Source of the DNA: Fulvivirga maritima
GTDB taxonomy: Bacteria; Bacteroidota; Bacteroidia; Cytophagales; Cyclobacteriaceae
DNA length: 64,000 nucleotides
Direction: 5' to 3'
Assembly (NCBI RefSeq): GCF_021389955.1
Contig: NZ_CP089980.1
Coordinates: forward strand, 2,351,001-2,415,000
The notes below the pieces were generated by a model, which was given only the letters and a program-made list of their open reading frames with translations, had not been told where the DNA came from and did not search any database. How positions within the stretch are numbered: the stretch's first letter is position 1; each line of letters opens with the position of its first letter. Positions 62,946-64,000 of the stretch are shown piece after piece. The translations under genes and the position numbers were made by a program.

Positions 62946-64000
62946 CTAACTTGATAATTTCTTCCACATATAAATCAGCCATCCGAAGCCGGCAGCAGAA
63001 ATTAGAGTGAGTATAATGGCTACGCTCGTTCTGCCATAGATAAAATAGCCAGTGGCGAACAGGGCACTAAATACGGCTATGGTTCCTATGAATACACTTA
63101 GAATCTCAAGGGTTAAACTGTGCTTTTCTTTTTCTATAATAATTCCTTCTTCAGCTACAGCTTTTTTTACTTTAGCCCAGCCCGGGCCTGCTGGCCGTAC
63201 TTTTACATAGAACTGAACCAGTTGTTTCATGTCAGTTTCTCTAGTTAGGAAAGTTACAATCAACCAGACCACAGTAGTTACGGCTACACCTATTATTAGT
63301 CTTTCCCAGCCAGCTAGTGGAGCAAAGCCAATGGCCTCATGAATAAGCTCAAAATAGATAGCCATAAAAAAGGATATAAACATGCCTGCTAGTTCGGTGA
63401 AGGCATTAATTCGCCACCAAAACCACCTTAAAATAAAGATGAGTCCCGTTCCTGCTCCTATGGTGAGCAATATTCTGAAAGCCTGAATGGCGTTTTCTAA
63501 ATAGAGCGCTAGTATGGCCGAAAATACCATCAGCACTACCGTAGATATTCTGCCTACGTTTACTAAAGCCTTATCTGAGCTCTCGGGGTTCACAAAGCGT
63601 TTATAAAAATCGTTAACCACATAACTGGAACCCCAGTTAAGGTGCGTGGATATGGTAGACATAAATGCAGCAATTAATGAAGCTATAACCACTCCCAGCA
63701 AGCCATGCGGCAGATAAGTGAGCATGGCAGGATAGGCCAAATCATTTTTAATGATGCCCGGTGCTACATTAGGAAATGCTGCCTGAATAGACTCCAGGTT
63801 AGGAAATACTATTAAAGAGGCCAGTGCTATCAATATCCAGGGCCACGGTCTTAGGGCGTAGTGTGCTACGTTAAAAAACAAAGTGGCACCGATAGCATTT
63901 TTCTCATCTTTGGCAGAAAGCATACGCTGTGCTATATAGCCACCACCGCCAGGTTCTGCTCCCGGGTACCAAACGCTCCACCACTGTACGGCTAGTGGTA
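62946..64000 (-). CDS. Sodium:solute symporter (SSS family), C-terminal part
   Basis: The frame stays open to the window edge beyond the internal Met at 63923, so about 351 C-terminal residues are visible and the start lies outside. Visible: VQWWSVWYPGAEPGGGGYIA, ALRPWPWILIALASLIVFP, MLTYLPHGLLGVVIASLIAAFMSTISTHLNWGSSYVVNDFYKRFV (the SSS sodium-site region) and several further helices. Members co-import sugars, amino acids or other solutes with sodium. Substrate unknown. It marks return to ordinary chromosomal genes. Confidence 0.93.
   Translation of the reverse strand, partial: PLAVQWWSVWYPGAEPGGGGYIAQRMLSAKDEKNAIGATLFFNVAHYALRPWPWILIALASLIVFPNLESIQAAFPNVAPGIIKNDLAYPAMLTYLPHGLLGVVIASLIAAFMSTISTHLNWGSSYVVNDFYKRFVNPESSDKALVNVGRISTVVLMVFSAILALYLENAIQAFRILLTIGAGTGLIFILRWFWWRINAFTELAGMFISFFMAIYFELIHEAIGFAPLAGWERLIIGVAVTTVVWLIVTFLTRETDMKQLVQFYVKVRPAGPGWAKVKKAVAEEGIIIEKEKHSLTLEILSVFIGTIAVFSALFATGYFIYGRTSVAIILTLISAAGFGWLIYMWKKLSS

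Noticed and set aside
39000-64000. A duplicated tRNA-Ser 3' end marking the far end of an island
   Set aside because: I could not find the tRNA 3' sequence again in the window, so the island boundary is left open.
1-64000. CRISPR arrays, rRNA genes or further tRNAs
   Set aside because: No regularly spaced repeat array, rRNA sequence or second cloverleaf was seen.

Overview
The window is a low-GC chromosome segment from a member of the Bacteroidota, most likely a free-living (probably marine) Cytophagales-type bacterium. The evidence is a RagB/SusD-family protein, a TonB-dependent receptor with an N-terminal carboxypeptidase-regulatory-like domain, C-terminal type IX secretion sorting domains on a chitinase and a metalloprotease, TTTG-N19-TAnnTTTG promoter architecture, and few recognisable Shine-Dalgarno sequences. 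The species cannot be named from the sequence.

Bases 1-38,900 look like stable chromosome. In order they hold: the end of a SusD-like gene; a GDPD/alkaline-phosphatase fusion; a glnK-amtB ammonium operon; an AhpD-like protein with a CxxS site; a PepSY-like protein; an RMD1-family membrane protein; and an ECF sigma factor divergent from a four-gene cluster (C39-like protein, RLAN/ATP-grasp ligase, GCS2 ligase, N-formylglutamate-amidohydrolase-like hydrolase). That cluster looks like an uncharacterised amide- or peptide-bond pathway. Next come a secreted chitinase with two GH18 domains, threonine aldolase, a small PLDc_N-like membrane protein, rarA, and a TonB receptor / lipoprotein / Tat-exported aminotransferase unit. 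After these are an AEC-type permease, a membrane VWA protein, a beta-propeller protein, clpC, a WbqC protein, a Sua5/YrdC enzyme, an aminopeptidase P, and an mltG / thioesterase / BrkB / DUF4153 run.

A tRNA-Ser(TGA) at 38,955 marks the border of an accessory region. Just past it are a tyrosine integrase, a decapitated serine recombinase, orphan genes, and a REP-associated tyrosine transposase (RAYT) flanked by hairpins. From 43,854 to 51,237 there is an intact five-gene cluster: SWIM zinc finger, DUF5691, MoxR-type AAA ATPase, DUF5682 and VWA. It resembles the uncharacterised E. coli yeh (yehL/M/P/Q) group. This is the strongest candidate for a little-understood multi-protein system.

Bases 51,400-62,950 are repeat-rich and gene-poor. 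They contain lipoproteins, a HEPN-like gene, a PL9-like pectate lyase, an ankyrin lipoprotein, a T9SS metalloprotease, a ParE-type toxin-antitoxin pair and a lipoprotein gene with an in-frame stop. There is also an IS1595-family element with perfect 18-bp inverted repeats and an exact 8-bp target duplication that splits a small membrane-protein gene, and an IS3-family element sitting inside an apparent MITE-like repeat. A hairpin repeat occurs five times, several copies lying just after stop codons. The window ends inside a sodium:solute symporter gene.
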